Shown: piece after piece, positions 23,901 through 36,014 of the stretch
Layout of the letters: each line of letters begins with the position of its first letter
Position numbering within the stretch: position 1 is the first letter of the stretch
Source: Ziziphus jujuba
Lineage: Eukaryota > Streptophyta > Magnoliopsida > Rosales > Rhamnaceae
Direction of reading: 5' to 3'
NCBI RefSeq assembly: GCF_031755915.1
Contig: NC_083388.1
Span: 21,726,001-21,790,000, forward strand
DNA: 64,000 bases
The notes under the pieces: model-generated
Databases searched by the model: none
The model's input: the letters and a program-made list of their open reading frames with translations, nothing else
Told to the model about the DNA's origin: nothing
Made by a program: the position numbers and the translations under genes

Positions 23901-25504
23901 ATGTAGTGGCAGATGCTTTGAGTAGGAAGGCTACTGGATCCCTTGCTCACATCCAAGTCATCCAACTACCTCTTATGGTGGAGTTGAAGAAGATGGGGGT
24001 GTTAATGCATATGCATCCTTCAGGAGTTCTCATGGCTAGCTTCCAGGTACGACCGGTGTTGGTGGATCGTATAGTAAAGACCCAAATGGAAGATCCTAAG
24101 TTGAGGACAATTAAGGGCAAGGTACAAGAAGGTCTTGATCCGGAATTTTCCATAAGGAGGGATGGAGCCCTCGTGTATAAAGGACGACTTTGCGTTCCGG
24201 ATATCCCAGGACTCAAGAAGGAGATTTTGGAGGAGGCGCATAGCTCGATGTATGCGATGCATCCTGGGAGTACCAAGATGTATCGGACGCTTGTTAAGTA
24301 TTATTGGTGGATTGGTATGAAGAGAGAAGTGGCAGACTTTGTATCAAAGTGTTTGATTTGTCAACAAGTGAAAGCAGAAAGACAGAAGCCTTCGGGACTA
24401 CTCCAACCTTTACCGATTCCCGTGTGGAAGTGGGAAGAACTCAACATGGACTTCGTATTCAAGCTTCCTTCCACACCTAGAAGGTACGACGACATTTGGG
24501 TAATCATTGATCGTCTCACCAAGTCGGCACACTTCCTACCGGTACGAGAACGTTTTTCGCCCGAGAAGTTAGCCCAGTTGTTCGTGCAACGCATTGTAAG
24601 TCTTCATGGAGTACCGTTAGCCATCGTCTCCGATCGAGATCCGCGCTTTACTTCACGACTATGGCGGAAGTTGGCTGATGCACTAGGAGCAAGACTTAAC
24701 TACAGCACCGCTTTTCACCCACAATCTGATGGACAAGCAGAGCGCACAATCCAGACATTAGAAGACATGCTAAGGTCTTGCATTATGCAATTTAGCGGTA
24801 GCTGGGATGAACAACTGCCACTGATAGAGTTTGTCTACAACAACAGTTATCAAGCGAGTACTGGAATGTCCCCGTATGAAGCTTTATATGGGAGGCAGTG
24901 TCGGACACCTTTGGGTTGGAGTGAGGTAGGAGAAGAGAGGCTCCTTGCAACAACTAATGCGGTCGGATCTGAGTATTTAAGGATGACCTTGGACAAGGTG
25001 AAGATCGTTAGGGATCGATTGAAGGTTGCCCAAGATAGACAGAAGAGTTACGCCGATGTGCGTAGAAAGGATTTGGAATTCGAGGTAGGAGATTGGGTAT
25101 TCCTAAAACTATCTCCATGGAAAGGAGTAGTACGTTTTGGACGACGAGGTAAGTTGGGTCCTCGTTATATTGGGCCTTACGAGGTTACGGAGAGGATTGG
25201 CCCGGTGGCGTATAGGTTGGCGTTACCGGAAGAGCTAGCTCGAGTACACAACGTGTTTCATGTGTCGATGCTACGGAAGTATATTGCAGACCCTTCGCAC
25301 GTACTCGAGAGTCCGGATATAGAGATAAGGGAAGATCTTTCGTATGTGGAGCAGCCAGTACAGATTTTGGATCGCGAGGAACGCACGCTACGCAACAAGA
25401 CTATTCCTCTAGTTAAGGTCTTATGGCGGAACCACTTGGTCGAGGAAGCAACGTGGGAACCCGAAGCACAGATGCGTGAGCAGTACCCGTATCTGTTCCA
25501 GTGA
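20930..25504 (+). CDS. Gypsy Gag-Pol polyprotein (1524 aa)
   Basis: One open frame from ATG 20930, 129 bases after the primer site. Gag occupies roughly residues 45-175 (motifs [21 protein letters not shown]). A CCHC knuckle, [14 protein letters not shown], lies at about 303-316. The protease site [10 protein letters not shown] at about 405 has D-P-G where D-S/T-G is canonical. Reverse transcriptase runs from about 610, with FIDDILIYS at about 740. RNase H starts near VYCDAS at 887. Integrase has an H..H..C..C zinc region at about 1103-1145 and D, D, E at [14 protein letters not shown] and GQAERTIQ (about 1173-1270). The end carries a chromodomain-like [17 protein letters not shown]. The product would be cut into the proteins that package, copy and integrate the element. 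I see no stop or frameshift; only the protease variant is odd, and it may be a lineage trait. Confidence 0.95.
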   Translation: MSRRDTRRTRERSAESSGSRSSLRDLVSQLTRALGGSSSSNRSVDQARRLGAVEFDGSQGPAAALKWLSSMEKILEEGMQCPDEDMVRISGFMLEGDARKWWQMEKTRRRHTWDQFKIAFSTEFCPPAYREARRREFEGLRQGNMTVTEYERRFRELSEFCMHLIPDDHAKKVRFIDGLNESIGYTLSGSVHPTYQSARDAALELERQAEIHRPSRRRPFEGSYSGVPRQGASKKSHSSGSDSAGFSPRSRFQRRGGYRMPQPARHSISGGTSSYQHSGFSPKPFCRRCNRAHHGICQFEGVCFQCGQAGHIKRNCPYGEAGVLGASPPSHQASGSQGQSSRGSYAVGGSSGSVPQPVGPSRGRGRRPQQTGQGRVFAMTQQEALATPDVVAGTLNILGNDALVLIDPGATHSFISKEFVTRVGMTPTSLECLVEIATPAGESLWPSQLIKECFFYIEDQVMEADLILLDLSGLDVILGMDWLARNHASVDCFSKEVTFRRPGLPEVVFRGGVGRPLPRLISTLTAKKLLNKGCQGYLAHVIDTRVSGVRLEDMPVVRDFPDVFPKELPGLPPEREVDFPIELIPGTVPISLPPYRMAPAELRELKVQLQDLVDKGFIRPSISPWGAPVLFVKKKDGSLRLCIDYRQLNKVTIPNRYPLPRIDDLFDQLQGAKVFSKIDLRSGYHQLRIRESDIPKTAFRTRYGHYEFLVMSFGLTNAPAAFMDLMNRVFRPYLDHFVIVFIDDILIYSRSQEEHVRHLKRVLQTLRQHQLYAKFDKCEFWLNQVGFLGHIVSAEGIYVDPDKVKAVLSWERPTTVREVRSFLGLAGYYRRFIEGFSRIAGPLHRLTRKNVEFSWTDRCEQSFQELKQKLTSAPVLTLPDGNEGFEVYCDASHQGLGCVLMQNQRVVAYASRKLKQHEQNYPTHDLELAAVVFALKKWRHYLYGATCQIYTDHKSLKYIFTQKELNMRQRRWMELLKDYDCVIDYHPGKANVVADALSRKATGSLAHIQVIQLPLMVELKKMGVLMHMHPSGVLMASFQVRPVLVDRIVKTQMEDPKLRTIKGKVQEGLDPEFSIRRDGALVYKGRLCVPDIPGLKKEILEEAHSSMYAMHPGSTKMYRTLVKYYWWIGMKREVADFVSKCLICQQVKAERQKPSGLLQPLPIPVWKWEELNMDFVFKLPSTPRRYDDIWVIIDRLTKSAHFLPVRERFSPEKLAQLFVQRIVSLHGVPLAIVSDRDPRFTSRLWRKLADALGARLNYSTAFHPQSDGQAERTIQTLEDMLRSCIMQFSGSWDEQLPLIEFVYNNSYQASTGMSPYEALYGRQCRTPLGWSEVGEERLLATTNAVGSEYLRMTLDKVKIVRDRLKVAQDRQKSYADVRRKDLEFEVGDWVFLKLSPWKGVVRFGRRGKLGPRYIGPYEVTERIGPVAYRLALPEELARVHNVFHVSMLRKYIADPSHVLESPDIEIREDLSYVEQPVQILDREERTLRNKTIPLVKVLWRNHLVEEATWEPEAQMREQYPYLFQ

Positions 25505-25535
25505 CGTGCGGAAATTTCGAGGACGAAATTTTTGT

Positions 25536-25547
25536 AAGGGGGGAAGG
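25536..25547 (+). promoter_or_regulatory. Gypsy polypurine tract
   Basis: AAGGGGGGAAGG lies immediately before the 3' LTR and would prime plus-strand DNA synthesis. Confidence 0.8.
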
Positions 25548-25548
25548 C

Positions 25549-28500
25549 TGTAACACCCCGTCCCGAATCGCACCGGAATCTGTGCACGTTGACCGAGGTT
25601 GACCGTTGACCGAAGGGATCAAAGTTGACTTTTTGACTCGGTGGGAATTTCGAGTTGACCAGGGTACCGTGGCGAAGTGCATGACGCCCTGAGTTCGTAG
25701 ACTAGTAGCACGTCGAAAACGGAGCTACGGTTTGAAAGTTATGGGCAAAACAAGTTGAAGTGTAAACTGTCTAAAAGGTGCCGAGAGTTGACTTTTTCTT
25801 GTGATGTAATTGTGAGTTGACTCTTGTATGGTTGTAAAGTACTCGTCGATACGAGTTCATAGACTAGCGGCACGCTTAAATCGGACATCCGGTTAAAAAG
25901 TTATGGACGTTTGAAGTTTACTGGATACCGTATTATTTTAATGTTTTTGGGTCGTGAACAGTGAAATGCCACGTGTCAGCTTCTGAGTGGTCCACGTGGC
26001 ATGAACAGTGTCACACAGGGTTTTAATTTTGAAAAACTCTCGGGGAAGAGAGAGAAAGAGAGAGAAGAGAGAGAAAGAGAGAGAGGAGAGAGAAAGAGAG
26101 AAAGAGGACCCGCCGGCCGCCGGCCATTTTCACGTTTTTCCGGCCTAGTTACTGTACACGCACCGGCCAGCCAGATTGCCCACCTCATTTCCGGCAAAAC
26201 CTCCAAATTTCACGGCGAACGGCCGCCGGACGCGCCCGGATCGGACGTCCGAAGTTTGGCGGCGATTTTTCCCCTCCACCGCCGGCCACCGCGAATCGGC
26301 ACTATTCCGGCCGATAAACAGTACATGCGCCTGACAGCCTTGATCCTCTCCTCAAGTCCGGCCTACCCACCAAAAATCACGGCCATCGGACCACCGACGC
26401 GCCGGGATCGGAGCGTTTTCCGGCGAGGGGTCGAAAATCTTCAAACGGTGATTTCTCCGCCGTCCGACCTCCGTTTTGCTCACCGTCGGTCCCGTTGGAT
26501 TGCTCTCCTCACGATCTACAAATCTGCAAAATTTCACAGCAAACGGCCACCGTCGGAAATTACTGTTCCGGCGACGGTTGCCGGTGACGTGGCGGCCGCC
26601 GGAAAGTACTGTTCCGGCGAGTACCCTGAAAATTCCGGCCAGCTCCAGTCCGCAGTGTTCGACCTCCTGAACCCAAATCCGACTTCCGTTTCCACCAATT
26701 CGCGACGGTTTGGGAGAATTGCGGAGCCGAAACCCGAAAAGCTTCCCGATAAAATTCCGACCCCGTCGGGTACGATCATCGGAAATTAAGACCGGATCTG
26801 TGATTAGCATCACTCGAGCTTCGATTCGGTATATCATTCGTAAATTTTAGTTATCGTTTGGTGTTCGCTCCCCGGGTACCCATTTGGGGATTACCCGAAT
26901 AAAATATTAATATTTGTGGTTTTGGTACTGTGGATGTTTTAGGTGCACGTGCAAGTAGCGGAGTCGATCCTGCGGAGGATCTTGATTGAGATACGTGCAC
27001 AAGGTGAGTGACCCACCTTCAAATTAATTTGGGGAATTCAATTGATGAATATATTATGTGTGAATTAAATATTTGGAATTTAATTTCTATGTGCCAAATA
27101 TTTATTGGATTTATTGTAGAATTATTTATGAATTTATTGGATTTAAGAAAATGTGCATTTTATAAAAGTATGCCATGTGAAATTATTTTATGGATTTGAG
27201 GATTTTGAAATTGGTGTGGTTTTAATGGTAAATTGGGTACGATTTGATTTTCAAATATTTCAAGGAAAATATTTGGTTATGTTGGTGATTTCAATTTTTA
27301 TGAAATATGCCCATAAAATATTATGGGATTTGATTATGATATTTCGAGAAATTATTTATGCTTGGAAAAAATGTGGATATTTGAATTGATGGATTTGGGA
27401 GTTGGTGGATTTGAAAATCATGGAATTTATGGTATTAATTATAAGGAAATTGTGGAGAATTTCCCGGTTCAAGCGGATGGATTATGCCCGCTATGTTTAT
27501 GAAAAATGTGAAATTTGTTTTATAATTTAAATTGTGGATTTTATGATTTTTAGATGCACCGTGCACGTACTAGTGTTCTGATTATGTGATATGGTATATG
27601 TGATATGGATATTGTGCACACGGATATGATTAGCGCGCAGGTGGGTGTGAGTAGCGCGCGGTTGATATTATGAGGGTGTCCTGTGGATGCCATCGGAGAG
27701 GGCGGCCACCCCCCTTTGGCCGGGACACCAGGTTAGCAGCGGCGCAGTGGGACGCCACGCGACCGTATGCCGGTTTCTTTCTATAACCTCATGTCTGGCG
27801 GTACCTTGGGACGCTGGGTACTGTTGGCGCCACTGGTATATAGTGGGTGCATCAAATGATTTTCAGAACTGTGTTTTAAAAATAAAATGTTAATGAAAAA
27901 TATAATTGTTACCGCTTCTGGTATTTAATTGATGTCTTGGTTTTCGGGAAATATGAATAAAGGGTTTTGTGAAAATGTTTTAAAAGGGGAACCTTTCCAA
28001 CTGAGAGAATTGTAAGGGTTTTGAGAGACATTATTATTTCCAACTAATTATTATTTATATACCTATTACCGTGGTATGATAGTGTAGAGTAGTAGGGTCG
28101 CTCACTGAGATGATTAGCATCTCACACTCTTAAATTCCGTTCCTCTAGGTACCAGGTTGTCGGTGTTCACTCGGAGCGGACTTGATCTTCCTCGCTGTAT
28201 TTGTTCGCGCAGTACCTTGTTCTTTTTTTACTGCAGTTGTAATATTTCTTTCACTTTTGCTGTATTCTATATTTTGTAGTACTTCATAAAGCTCTGTATA
28301 CTGTATGGGACACTTATGTATTTGTATTGCACTGGATTACTGTATTTTTATTTTATTTTTTTTTTTTTTTGGAGTGCTGAAATTTGTGGAACCAGTTCGT
28401 CGTACTGTGGGAGGAATAAGGGAACAATTATAGAAGTGTGTTTTCAGTGCAGGAAATTTTGTGGTAAGTCCATCCCTTAGGGGAGGTTCTGCCGGATCTT

Positions 28501-28582
28501 CCACAGAAGGGTCCGGTAGGGTTTTCCCTGGGATCAGGGCTTGTCTAGGGTTCCGGTGGGGAACTTTGGACGGGTCCTGACA
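25549..28582 (+). repeat. Gypsy 3' LTR (3034 bp)
   Basis: It matches the 5' LTR at an offset of 7794 bp, with A/G at 19214 versus 27008, one T/C change near 28468, and one extra T in the run before GGAGTGCTG. It is followed directly by the target duplication ATATG and the resumed copia integrase. Confidence 0.96.
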
Positions 28583-30752
28583 ATATGCCTTAGAAACAGC
28601 TGCATACATACTCAACTTAGTTCTATCTAAATATGTTTCAAAGACATCCACAGAATTATGGAAAGGGCACAAACCCAGTTTAAACCATATTCGGATTTGG
28701 GGTGCCCCGGTACATGTCTTAGCACAGAAATCTCAAAAATGGGAATCTCATACGGAATTATGTATGTTTACTGGCTACCCTAAGGAAACGAGAGGTGGAA
28801 TATTTTATAATCCAAAAGAAAAGAAAATGATAGTAAGTACTCATGCCACTTTCTTAGAAGAGGATTATATGAAAAATTTTAATCCTAAGAGTAAAGTGGT
28901 TCTGGAAGAGATTGACTCAGTTAGAGATCCACCAGAAACTCCTTGTCTTCCACCCCTATTTGCTATTGATGTTCAAAGAGGGGAAAGTATACAAATTGTA
29001 CCCGAAGGTGAACAAACACAGGAAACAGCTCAGGACCAAATTCAAGAAACTCAAGAACAAGATCATAATGAAGAGGTTGGTGATCCCCCTATACATGTAC
29101 AACAACCAGTGCAGCAAACTCGTAGTGGGAGAATGATACGTAAACCTGCAAGGTATGCCTTGTTAGGAGAGACTTATCAAGTCATTCTGGATAATCTTGA
29201 TGATGACCCTACCACATGCAAGAGTGGAGAAAGGCCATGGACCGTGAGATGGAATCTATGGATTCTAACTCAGTCTGGTCTCTTGTAGAAGCACCTAAAG
29301 GGTAAAACAAATTGGGTGTAAATGGATTTACAAGAGAAAGAGAGGACCAGTTGGGAATGTTGAAACCTTCAAAGCTAGATTGGTGGCAAAATGTTATACC
29401 CAGAAAAGGGTATAGATTATTATGAAATCTTTTCTCCAGTAGCCATGCTTAAATCTATTCGGATTTTCTTAACTGTAGCAGCAGCTCTCGATTATGAGAT
29501 TTGGCAAATGGATATCAAAACAACTTTTCTAAATGGAGAGCTGGAGGAGAACATCTATATGCAGCAACTAGAACGGTTCATAGAAAAAGGTCAAGAGTAC
29601 ATGGTTTGCAAGTTGCATAAGTTAATATATGGACTTAAGCAAGCATTCAGGTTATGGAACATCAGGTTTGATTAAGTTATCAAATCATATGGTTTTGAAA
29701 AAAGCCCAGATGAACCATGTGTGTATAAAAAGATTTAAGGTATAGTGGTAATCTTTCTTGCTCTTTACGTAGATGACATTCTGTTAATTGGAAACAGTGT
29801 GAAAGTGTTGTCAGACGTAAAGAGTTACTTGAAAGAGCAGTTTGATATGAAGGATTTGGGTGAAGCTAACTATATTCTAAGAATCAAACTTTTATGAGAC
29901 CGAAAGAATAAGGTGTTAACTCTATCCCAAGCTTCCTACATTGATAAAATAGTGGCCAGGTTTGGCATGGAAAATTCCAAAAGGGGACTTCTACCCTTTA
30001 GACATGGAATTCATCTTTCTAAGGAGCAATCACCAAAAACTCTCGAAGAGAAAGAACTCATGAGTAAGCAACCTTATGCTTTGGCTGTTGATAGTCTCAT
30101 GAATGCCATGCTATGTACCAGGCCAGATATCTACTATGCAGTGGGAGTAGTAAGCCGGTACCAATAAGATCTCAGAGTAGAACACTGAACTGCAGTGACG
30201 CATATACTTAAGTATCTAAAGAGAACAAAGGATTATATGTTGGTGTATTCTAGTGAGAGTCTTGAAACCCTTGGTTATACGGATTCTGATTTTCAAGGGG
30301 ATATTGATTCTAGTAAGTCAATATTAGGATATGTGTTTACTCTAAATGGAGGAGCCATTTGTTGGAGAAGTGTTAAACAAACTTGTGTTACTGACTCCAC
30401 AACTGAAGCTGAATATGTGGCTGCATCTGAAGCTGCAAAGGAAACTGTATGGCTTAAGAAATTCCTTTTGGATCTTCATGTGATACCATGTGCAGATCGG
30501 CCCATTACCCTTTACTGTGATAATAATGGGGCCATAGCACAATCCAGAGAACTCAGGTCTCACAAAAAGCAGAAACATATATTAAGAAAGTACCACTTGA
30601 TCCGTGATTTCATTGAAAGAGGAGATACAATGGTTACTAAAATAGCATTTGAGGAGAACCTAGCAGATCCTTTTACTAAGACTCTTCCTGAATGTGTGTT
30701 TGAAAAGCATGTAAATTGTATGGGTCTTAAGAGGGTCCCATGCTTACTTTAA
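28583..30752 (+). pseudogene. Copia integrase end, reverse transcriptase and RNase H, broken
   Basis: The copia frame interrupted at 17754 resumes in register after the target duplication (continuing ALETAAYILN). It shifts frame near 28705 around a WGCP motif and again near 29218 and 29310. Reverse transcriptase pieces follow (IWQMDIKTTFLNGELEE, YGLKQAF, YVDDILLIG at about 29770), with stops at about 29673, 29736 and 29895. The RNase H part at 30195-30752 is open and keeps the acidic residues in GYTDSDF, TTEAEYVA and YCDNNGAIA, ending near DPFTKTLPE. The element can no longer make its own enzymes. Confidence 0.88.
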
Positions 30753-31527
30753 AGTAAGTGGGAGTTAATTACATTTGTGCTCTTGGAGCAAGACAAGTTG
30801 TGGTTTCATTTTCTGATTCAATAATATTAAGTTATTTTTTGCACACAATATTTTATGTATAAGGTTTAGATTAATTATGCAGTATGTGATCATATGGATA
30901 AGTCTATAGAAGACATGATCATAGGTTCTCATAATTAATGAATTGCCTCCCAGTTGTTAAATAAAGCTGGGCATTTTGTTTAGACTGCAATATTTTATGA
31001 AATAATTTGTCTTGATTATTATAAAATATTGGAATGAATTATAGTCATTCTGAGAGGATCGAAAGAGATTTAATTAAGGATAAATTTTGGTAAAAGGAAT
31101 TAAATTTCAGGCAATATTGGATATGCTATTTTTCTTACTCCTAAGTATATTATAAATAGGTAATTGAGTGACTATGATACTTTGAATTATCAATAAGTGA
31201 GGTCTATTTTGAATGGCCAATATCTTGATGATTTGGGAATTATGGTTCTTTGATTACTAAGTATTTATGAAATATACAAAATAGAATTTGTATGAAATAT
31301 CCTTTTGACATGTTTCGGTACTCGGATAGTGAAAGTCATTGGATAAATCAGGAAAATAAATAATTAATTAATTAACAGAAATTATTATCAATTAATTATT
31401 GATATTTTACAAAGGAAAAATACATTTAATATAAACATTATTAATCTTGGAGTTCACATCTAGGTTTTTAGTAGAGTAGCACTGGATGCGATCAAAGTCT
31501 CAAGCTTGCTCAGAGCAAGTGAGAGAT
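30753..31527 (+). other. Copia 3' non-coding region and polypurine tract
   Basis: About 770 bp lie between the end of RNase H and the 3' LTR, AT-rich and without a gene. The last bases (GAGCAAGTGAGAGAT, 31513-31527) are the likely, imperfect polypurine tract. AAAGTAAGTGGGAG just after the stop at about 30751 looks like a second purine-rich remnant. Confidence 0.65.
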
Positions 31528-32021
31528 TGTTGGATTTATGCTTTTGAAGCAAGCTAATCCATGATCAGGAGCCTTCATTAATAATGGATCGTGGGATATC
31601 CAAACTAGCTCATTAAATGATAGAGTCCATTTAATTGATTATTAAGATATAAGAAAAAGCCCATTAAGTGGGCCCAAGGTGTTATGAAACCCTAGGAGGA
31701 TTAGGGTTAGCAGTGTATAAATACACTGCTTATTAGCCTCCAAAAAATAGGTTTTATGTATTATTTTCTAGCGATTGAGAATCTTAGTAGAAAATTAAAA
31801 ACACTTTGATAGAAAAACAGAAATTGTGAGTTTCAGGGTTTTTTCAGATTAACCTTTTTGTTTCTTTTGTGATCAGGTGCACCCACCCGCAGATCTATCA
31901 CTAGAGAATAGTTTGGAAGGTCCTGCGCATAAAGGTTAGTAAAATTAATGGATAATGACATAATTTATCATATGCTTTATTAAATATCGATCAGGTTTCT
32001 GCTGTATATATGATTCCAACA
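31528..32021 (+). repeat. Copia 3' LTR (494 bp), retains TATA box
   Basis: It starts TGTTGG and ends CCAACA, followed by TATAC. It holds TATAAATA at 31716-31723 within a short palindrome (GCAGTGTA and TACACTGC arms) that is missing from the 5' LTR. Confidence 0.93.
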
Positions 32022-33204
32022 TATACGTCATAGAATAATTGGACTTTTCCTTTAACGCAGCACTACATATAATGTCCAACTTATTTCCATCAAGATCTTT
32101 CATCATGCCACCCCAATTTCTAAAGTATTCTGATGGTAAATTTCCATTGAAATCATTGAAAGAAAGATCTATAATGCCCAACTTTACAAAGCCAAAAAAT
32201 GTTTGAGGATGCCATATAGGAACGAAAAATTTATTGGACCGCAGCACAAGAACTTGCAGCTCTAGCAAAGTTTGTAACCAAAAAGGGAATGTGTCACTTA
32301 ACTGGTTGTGCCCAAGATTTAGAGCTTGTAACTTACCACAATTGATAAGAGACTGTGGAACTTTTCCTTGTAACTGGTTGTGACTAAGTTCCAGTACTTT
32401 CATCATATTCTTCATTCTTCCATATGCAAATATCTGCTCGGGTATGTTCCCACTAAATTTGTTTCTTTGCAGGTTCAGTGAGAACATTATTACAAGCCAC
32501 ATTAATGCTTTGTAACTTTGGAAGCTGAAATATGCTCTTTGGAAACTTGCCTTGTAAATTGCATCCATCAAGACCAAGAGATGTCAAGGAAGATAAATTT
32601 ACCAAGGATTCAGGTATAGATGATGAAAGATTAACTTGGTGCAGGTGAAGCAATAAACTCGCCGCATCATATCTCTCACAAGAAGAGAGATCAAGGGAGA
32701 CCAAATTGGTGAGGAATGAGATTTCAGATGGAATATTCTCAGAAAATAAAGAGAAAGAGAGATTGAGATGTGTTAACCTCATAAGCCAGTCGGACTCGGA
32801 TGGAATCCCGTCGAAACTGAAGTTGTTGAAGGAAAGGTTGATCTCTCGAAGTTGATGCAACATAAACAGGCTGCTGTTAGGATGCAAAGGTCCTTCAAGC
32901 CAGCTGTTGGATAAGTCCAAGCCTACAACTTATCCTGTTTCTGAGTCACACGTAACACCATCCCACGAACAGCAATCATTTTCCGCCTTCCAAAGCTCCA
33001 TCTTCAGATAAGAGTCATAAATGCCATCATCATAGGAATTATTTTTATACATAGAATAGGCATAATAATAATTGCTGAAGTTGGATTTCTGAAATGCAAA
33101 CTCTTGTGTGAATTGGAGCAAAGCAATGCGCTGGTCAAAGAGGCATCTCATTGGTGAAGAGGAAACGGCTGAGATATTGGAAGAACATGAAACATAGGTG
33201 CAAC
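32022..33204 (-). pseudogene. RLP-B 5' part: N-cap and LRRs, with nonsense codon and internal deletion
   Basis: Downstream of the solo LTR the minus strand reads VSCSSNISAVSSSPM, then the cap with paired cysteines DCCSWDGVTC, then TAA at 32930. It continues in frame with LDLSNSWLEGPLHP and about five LRRs to VACNNVL. It then jumps out of frame to SLNLQRNKFSGNIPEQI, a C-terminal LRR in RLP-C, so roughly half of the ectodomain is deleted near 32475. LRRs continue through GPIWHP and SEYFRNW until the copia insertion at 32021/32022. Confidence 0.88.
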
Positions 33205-33662
33205 TGTTGTGGTTCTCTGACCACTTTAGAGAAGAAATATGAGAAGAAAAATAAAAAGAATTCTATTACTCTCTTGAAATAGAATACAAAATAAAAACTT
33301 CTCTCGTGGAGGATTCTCATATGGAACCTCTCTCTACACTGTCAAATTCTCTCTGGAATTGCTCACTCTTCTCTCAAGCTCTCTCTGGAACTTAAACACT
33401 CTCTCTCTCGGAGTTTAGTCTCAATACTCCTCACTTGGGATGATATTGAGTTTGCTCTACTTGGCTTGAATATGCATGCAACGGGCCTATTTATAACCTT
33501 ACTAAGTCGGTTGCATGGCTACCATTTTCAACTTCTTCTGATAGGTGCCCACAATTGTTGAGTAAATTATTTTTCGGTGTTAATTGCAGCAACCATTGTC
33601 AACAATGGTGGCTGAGCAGTCTTCACACTGTCGGTGCAGTGGTGGTGCAGCTGGACTTCACA
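33205..33662 (-). mobile_element. Solo LTR (458 bp) inside RLP-B signal region
   Basis: A 458-bp insert begins TGTTGTGG and ends CTTCACA on the plus strand, giving TG...CA ends. It is flanked by GCAAC at 33200-33204 and 33663-33667. On the minus strand a TTATAAATAGG box lies in its middle, which suggests minus orientation. It has no internal domain or second LTR, so it is a solo LTR, the usual product of LTR-LTR recombination. Excluding it rejoins the RLP signal peptide to its VSC cleavage-region sequence. It is not related by eye to the copia or gypsy LTRs nearby. Confidence 0.88.
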
Positions 33663-33749
33663 GCAACAACAAGAGCTGATGATCAAGTAAAATATGAGAG
33701 AGTAGTGATTTTTGTAGGTGATGCTTTTCAACATCTTCTGAGAAAGCAT
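33663..33749 (-). pseudogene. RLP-B start codon and signal peptide
   Basis: ATG at 33749 opens MLSQKMLKSITYKNHYSLI followed by a hydrophobic run ending in cysteines. This parallels MLSAKMWKSIIFHLITISF of RLP-C. The solo LTR interrupts it after about 30 codons. Confidence 0.8.
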
Positions 33750-35259
33750 TATACATGTATATACAAGAATGGTAACATGGGCTACATTCCCTACTGTGTG
33801 TTGGGCACCGTATTACATGAAAGCCAAGAATTATCTATCACTGATAATATGATCATCACAATTGCTTGCACTTAGACAGTGACAACTAGTAATTGGACCT
33901 AGTCTACCAGATGGGTGACGTCCTTTTTCTTTTTTTTTGGTTATATTTGCTTTATTTGTAGGAACGTTATTGGACTAAAAAGTCAAGAAAAAAACGAGGC
34001 TTTTTGGCTTGGCGTGAAGAAGGGGAAGGTAGGTGACGAGTGCATGTGGAAAAGAGTGGTTGATTATCTACTATTTATAAGATAATGGAAAGTTTTTCGC
34101 TTTATATGGAGGAAGACTATCTATAATTCCTACTGATTGTGATGGATCGCCAAATATTTCTTCACTAATAAAGAATATTGGTGTTGTAATTATTTCACAA
34201 ACCACTTTGTTTACGTTCACCGATTTCTTCACAAATAAGTTAATATTAATTACATAATTAAAGAAATGCTAATTTTCTTTTTTCTAATTTGGACATATAT
34301 GTTAAATTGGGAAATGAGGTTTTTTTTAGTTCGAGGACTGATTCAATCACTGGGGGTTATCAGTTATCACTAGTGCTGATTATTATGTCGGCTATTCCAA
34401 GCAGACAGAAAAAATGTTTAAGGCAATCAAATTATCAGTACAATATGAAATCTTACTCCATAGGAAATAACCAACACAATACATTTACCAAATATATATA
34501 TATATATATATATATGTAACAGGAGGCTTATATTCTTTTAAGGCGAGATAAGTTCTCTTTTATTTCTTAATGAAGTCTGATTAATTTCACCATAAAAAAA
34601 AAAAAAGAATGGAAAAAAAAAATTAGCTATTTGTCAGAATTATAATAACAATATTTAAAGAAATTAAAAGAATATATAAAAAAAATAAAAGCATTCAATT
34701 GATACTATTCCTATTTAAATATTTATAGGGAAAAAAAAAAAAAGCTGATTCTATTCTACAAATAGATGATCCGAATTCTATCAAATGAAAATGATAAAAA
34801 TTGTCAAATCTTGAATACAATTCACAATTGGTAGCTTTATTATCCCGTCCTTCCTATTTAAATATTTATAGGAAAAAAAAAAAAAAAAAGAAGCTGATTC
34901 TATTCTACAAATAGATGATCCGAATTCTCTCAAATGAGAATGATAAAATTGTCAAATCTTGAATACAATTCACAATTGGTAGCTTTATTATCCCGTCCTC
35001 TGGGCTAGTGCTTGACTCTCCCGTCTCTCCGTCGATCATGATAAATTTGTATTGGTGATTTTATCAAGTCTTTGATAAATTTTCATGCCATTTAAATTTG
35101 ATGTCAAAAAGTGTATTAGACTTCTCTAATTTGATTGCTTTTTTTTTTTTTTTTAAATTTTTTTTAAGGGTATCTAATCAAACTTGACAACAAGTTACAG
35201 AAGTTGGTCTAACAGCGTGAGTTATCGGTGGGACTTGACTTATGACTTGACCAACAAGT
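33750..35259. other. RLP-B upstream region; 143-bp tandem duplication
   Basis: No gene recognised. 33770-34240 resembles 44614-45310 (shared TTTGGCTTGGCGTGAAGAAG and AACCACTTTGTTTAC), a duplicated RLP 5' flank. A 143-bp unit containing AATAGATGATCCGAATTCT is tandemly repeated at 34708-34850 and 34851-34998. 34980-35250 resembles 46850-47070. A TA microsatellite lies at about 34493-34514. Confidence 0.6.
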
Positions 35260-35395
35260 TAAGTTACAGAAACTGTTGGGAATTCAATTTCCAGTAATTC
35301 CACCGTCACTGCTAGAGCACTTTTCAAATTTCTCAAAGGCTTTCACTATTTTTTTCATCTGCTGCATATCCATTATCCTGATCTTATGATCCGTT
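35260..35395 (-). pseudogene. RLP downstream exon relic (type I)
   Basis: The minus strand reads NGYAADEK, then a one-base expansion of an A run shifts the frame before the VKAFEKFEKCSS-like remainder. It matches the segments at 7.8, 11.8 and 47.1 kb. It probably belonged to the decayed RLP whose LRR fragment lies at 36015-36190. Confidence 0.45.
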
Positions 35396-36014
35396 AATTT
35401 GTAATGACCTATTTGCTACCCCCAAAAAAAAAATAATAAAATAAAATAAAAAGGTCCATTATTTCCTACCAAAACGCTTGCTGAATATCATAGGTAGTTG
35501 AAGAGAAAATGGTAAACAAGAGAGCAACAAACAGAAATCCTTTGTATACATGTTTTAACTTTTGGATGTTTACTTAACAGTGCCACACCCACATTTATAT
35601 TTGGCTTTACAAGCTAACAACACAAACATGTATAACTTAACAACCAATTATATTAATTAAACATGTATAACTTAACAACCGACTATGTTAAACAGAGTAT
35701 TTAGCTATATGCTTGTGACAGTTAATTTCTAAATTCTCTGCTTGTAGAGCTTTCCTTGTGCTATATAAGTATGTGCTGAGTCCTATTATATTTTGGCTAA
35801 TTATAAACTCTAATGCTTCTGACAAAATCTACAAGTACGTATTATATTAAATGAAAATAGAGCAAACATTTATAGCAGTTGCTGCTAGAAATTAAAAATA
35901 ATTACTTCAAACTTGTTGAATTGTGCTATATTGACAAAGCTACAACAATTAGTATTCAACAATTATGCTTTTGCAAACTTTATTTATTTTTAAATAGTTT
36001 AAAAAGAAAAACGT

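Larger units (their letters stand above)
17755..28582 (+). mobile_element. Ty3/gypsy chromovirus (Tekay/Del-like), nearly intact, nested in copia
   Basis: The 10.8-kb element has 3033- and 3034-bp LTRs. The target duplication ATATG lies at 17750-17754 and 28583-28587. It also has a perfect initiator-methionine primer-binding site, a purine tract before the 3' LTR, and one uninterrupted 1524-codon gag-pol frame. The two LTRs differ by only two substitutions that I found (about 19214 and 28468) and one T in a T run, so insertion was very recent compared with its copia host. Domain order (RT and RNase H before integrase) defines gypsy. The C-terminal chromodomain-like end and 3-kb LTRs point to the Tekay/Del lineage. 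It appears structurally able to be autonomous. Confidence 0.96.
13663..32021 (+). mobile_element. Ty1/copia LTR retrotransposon, degenerate, hosting a nested gypsy element
   Basis: LTRs at 13663-14104 and 31528-32021 both begin TGTTGGATTTATGCT and end GATTCCAACA. The 5-bp target duplication TATAC lies at 13658-13662 and 32022-32026. An initiator-methionine-type primer-binding site follows the 5' LTR. Coding order is gag, protease, integrase, reverse transcriptase, RNase H, which defines Ty1/copia. The frame is broken by many stops and frameshifts. By eye the two LTRs differ at roughly 30 of about 440 aligned positions, so this is an old insertion. Without the inner element it is about 7.5 kb. 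It lies opposite in strand to its host RLP gene. Confidence 0.95.
13029..33749 (-). pseudogene. RLP-B: LRR receptor-like protein gene split by nested retroelements
   Basis: One RLP gene on the minus strand is spread over 20.7 kb. Its parts, in gene order, are a signal-peptide start (33749-33663), ectodomain N-cap and LRRs (33204-32022), and island, last LRRs, acidic region, membrane segment and tail (13657-13029). A solo LTR separates the first two parts and a copia element carrying a gypsy element separates the last two. At both sites the reading frame continues exactly if the insert and one copy of its 5-bp target duplication are ignored, so both insertions hit what was then an aligned coding sequence. 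Independent damage includes TAA at 32930-32932 where RLP-C has a glutamine codon, an out-of-frame deletion of the central LRRs near 32475, a missing leucine codon in a late LRR, and a TGA near 13356. The gene is dead. Confidence 0.9.
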
